Source: Rhodospirillaceae bacterium
Lineage (GTDB): Bacteria > Pseudomonadota > Alphaproteobacteria > Rhodospirillales > Magnetospirillaceae
DNA: 5,798 nucleotides
Direction of reading: 5' to 3'
NCBI GenBank assembly: GCA_030151865.1
Contig: JASLCK010000197.1
Coordinates: forward strand, 1-5,798
Shown here: positions 5,769 through 5,798 of the stretch, piece after piece
Layout of the letters: every line of letters begins with the position of its first letter
Position numbering within the stretch: the first letter of the stretch is position 1
Notes under the pieces: model-generated
What the model was told of the DNA's origin: nothing
Databases searched by the model: none
Seen by the model: the letters and a program-made list of their open reading frames with translations, nothing else
Position numbers and translations under genes: made by a program

Positions 5769-5790
5769 TTGTCCTCGGAGGGAGGAACAA
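5769..5790 (+). promoter_or_regulatory. Ribosome-binding-site hairpin of the B12 riboswitch (expression platform)
   Basis: TTGTCCTC (5769-5776) pairs with GAGGAACAA (5782-5790) with one bulged A, around a loop GGAGG (5777-5781). This puts the whole Shine-Dalgarno stretch GGAGGGAGG (5777-5785) in the hairpin, 2 nt upstream of the ATG at 5793. In addition, CCTCCC at 5746-5751, directly after the B12 box, is complementary to GGGAGG at 5780-5785. Both features point to control of translation initiation rather than termination; no T-run follows. Confidence 0.6.
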
Positions 5791-5792
5791 CC

Positions 5793-5798
5793 ATGGTG
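5793..5798 (+). CDS. Start of a B12-regulated gene, cut by the right edge
   Basis: ATG GTG follows the GGAGGGAGG ribosome binding site by about 7 nt and sits directly after a cobalamin riboswitch. Only two codons are in the window, so the product cannot be named. Known partners of such riboswitches include TonB-dependent B12 receptors (BtuB), CobW-type proteins, cobalt transporters and cobalamin biosynthesis enzymes. Confidence 0.55.

Overview
The window reads as ordinary chromosomal DNA of a GC-rich proteobacterium, most likely an alphaproteobacterium of the Magnetospirillum/Rhodospirillum type. That is inferred from codon bias, the gene families present, and a GC-rich cobalamin riboswitch of the kind common in that class. 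No phage, transposase, CRISPR, rRNA or tRNA was recognised.

Layout. (1) Positions 1-1059, minus strand: most of an MFS drug/metabolite efflux-type permease whose C-terminus lies beyond the left edge. (2) Positions 1136-1666, plus strand, divergent from the permease: a Nudix hydrolase with a nearly canonical Nudix box. (3) Positions 1667-1765: a convergent intergenic spacer holding a large nested inverted repeat. (4) Positions 1766-1903, minus strand: a 45-residue small protein gene with its own promoter and a strong ribosome binding site. (5) Positions 2081-2437, plus strand: an unrecognised 118-residue protein that looks winged-helix-like, followed by a perfect 10-bp hairpin. (6) Positions 2438-2750: a visibly AT-rich gap. 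(7) Positions 2751-3950, plus strand: a membrane-anchored GGDEF diguanylate cyclase with intact active site and I-site. (8) Positions 4051-5502, plus strand: an MscS-type channel fused to a C-terminal cyclic-nucleotide-binding domain (bCNG class). (9) Positions 5503-5568: a second nested inverted repeat. (10) About 5583-5755: a cobalamin (B12) riboswitch, followed by a hairpin that buries the ribosome binding site of a gene starting at 5793 and leaving the window after two codons.

How the genes may work together. The permease and Nudix gene share a short divergent promoter region. The 45-residue gene and the 118-residue gene are likewise divergent, with recognisable sigma-70-like promoters on each side. 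The diguanylate cyclase and the cyclic-nucleotide-gated channel lie in tandem 100 bp apart, so a nucleotide-second-messenger/membrane-signalling unit is plausible. Nothing in the sequence shows that the channel responds to c-di-GMP; its binding domain looks like a cAMP/cGMP pocket. The right-hand end begins a separate B12-regulated unit. The best candidates for something undescribed are the 45-residue gene with its hairpin, the 118-residue histidine-rich wHTH-like protein, and the expression platform of the riboswitch.
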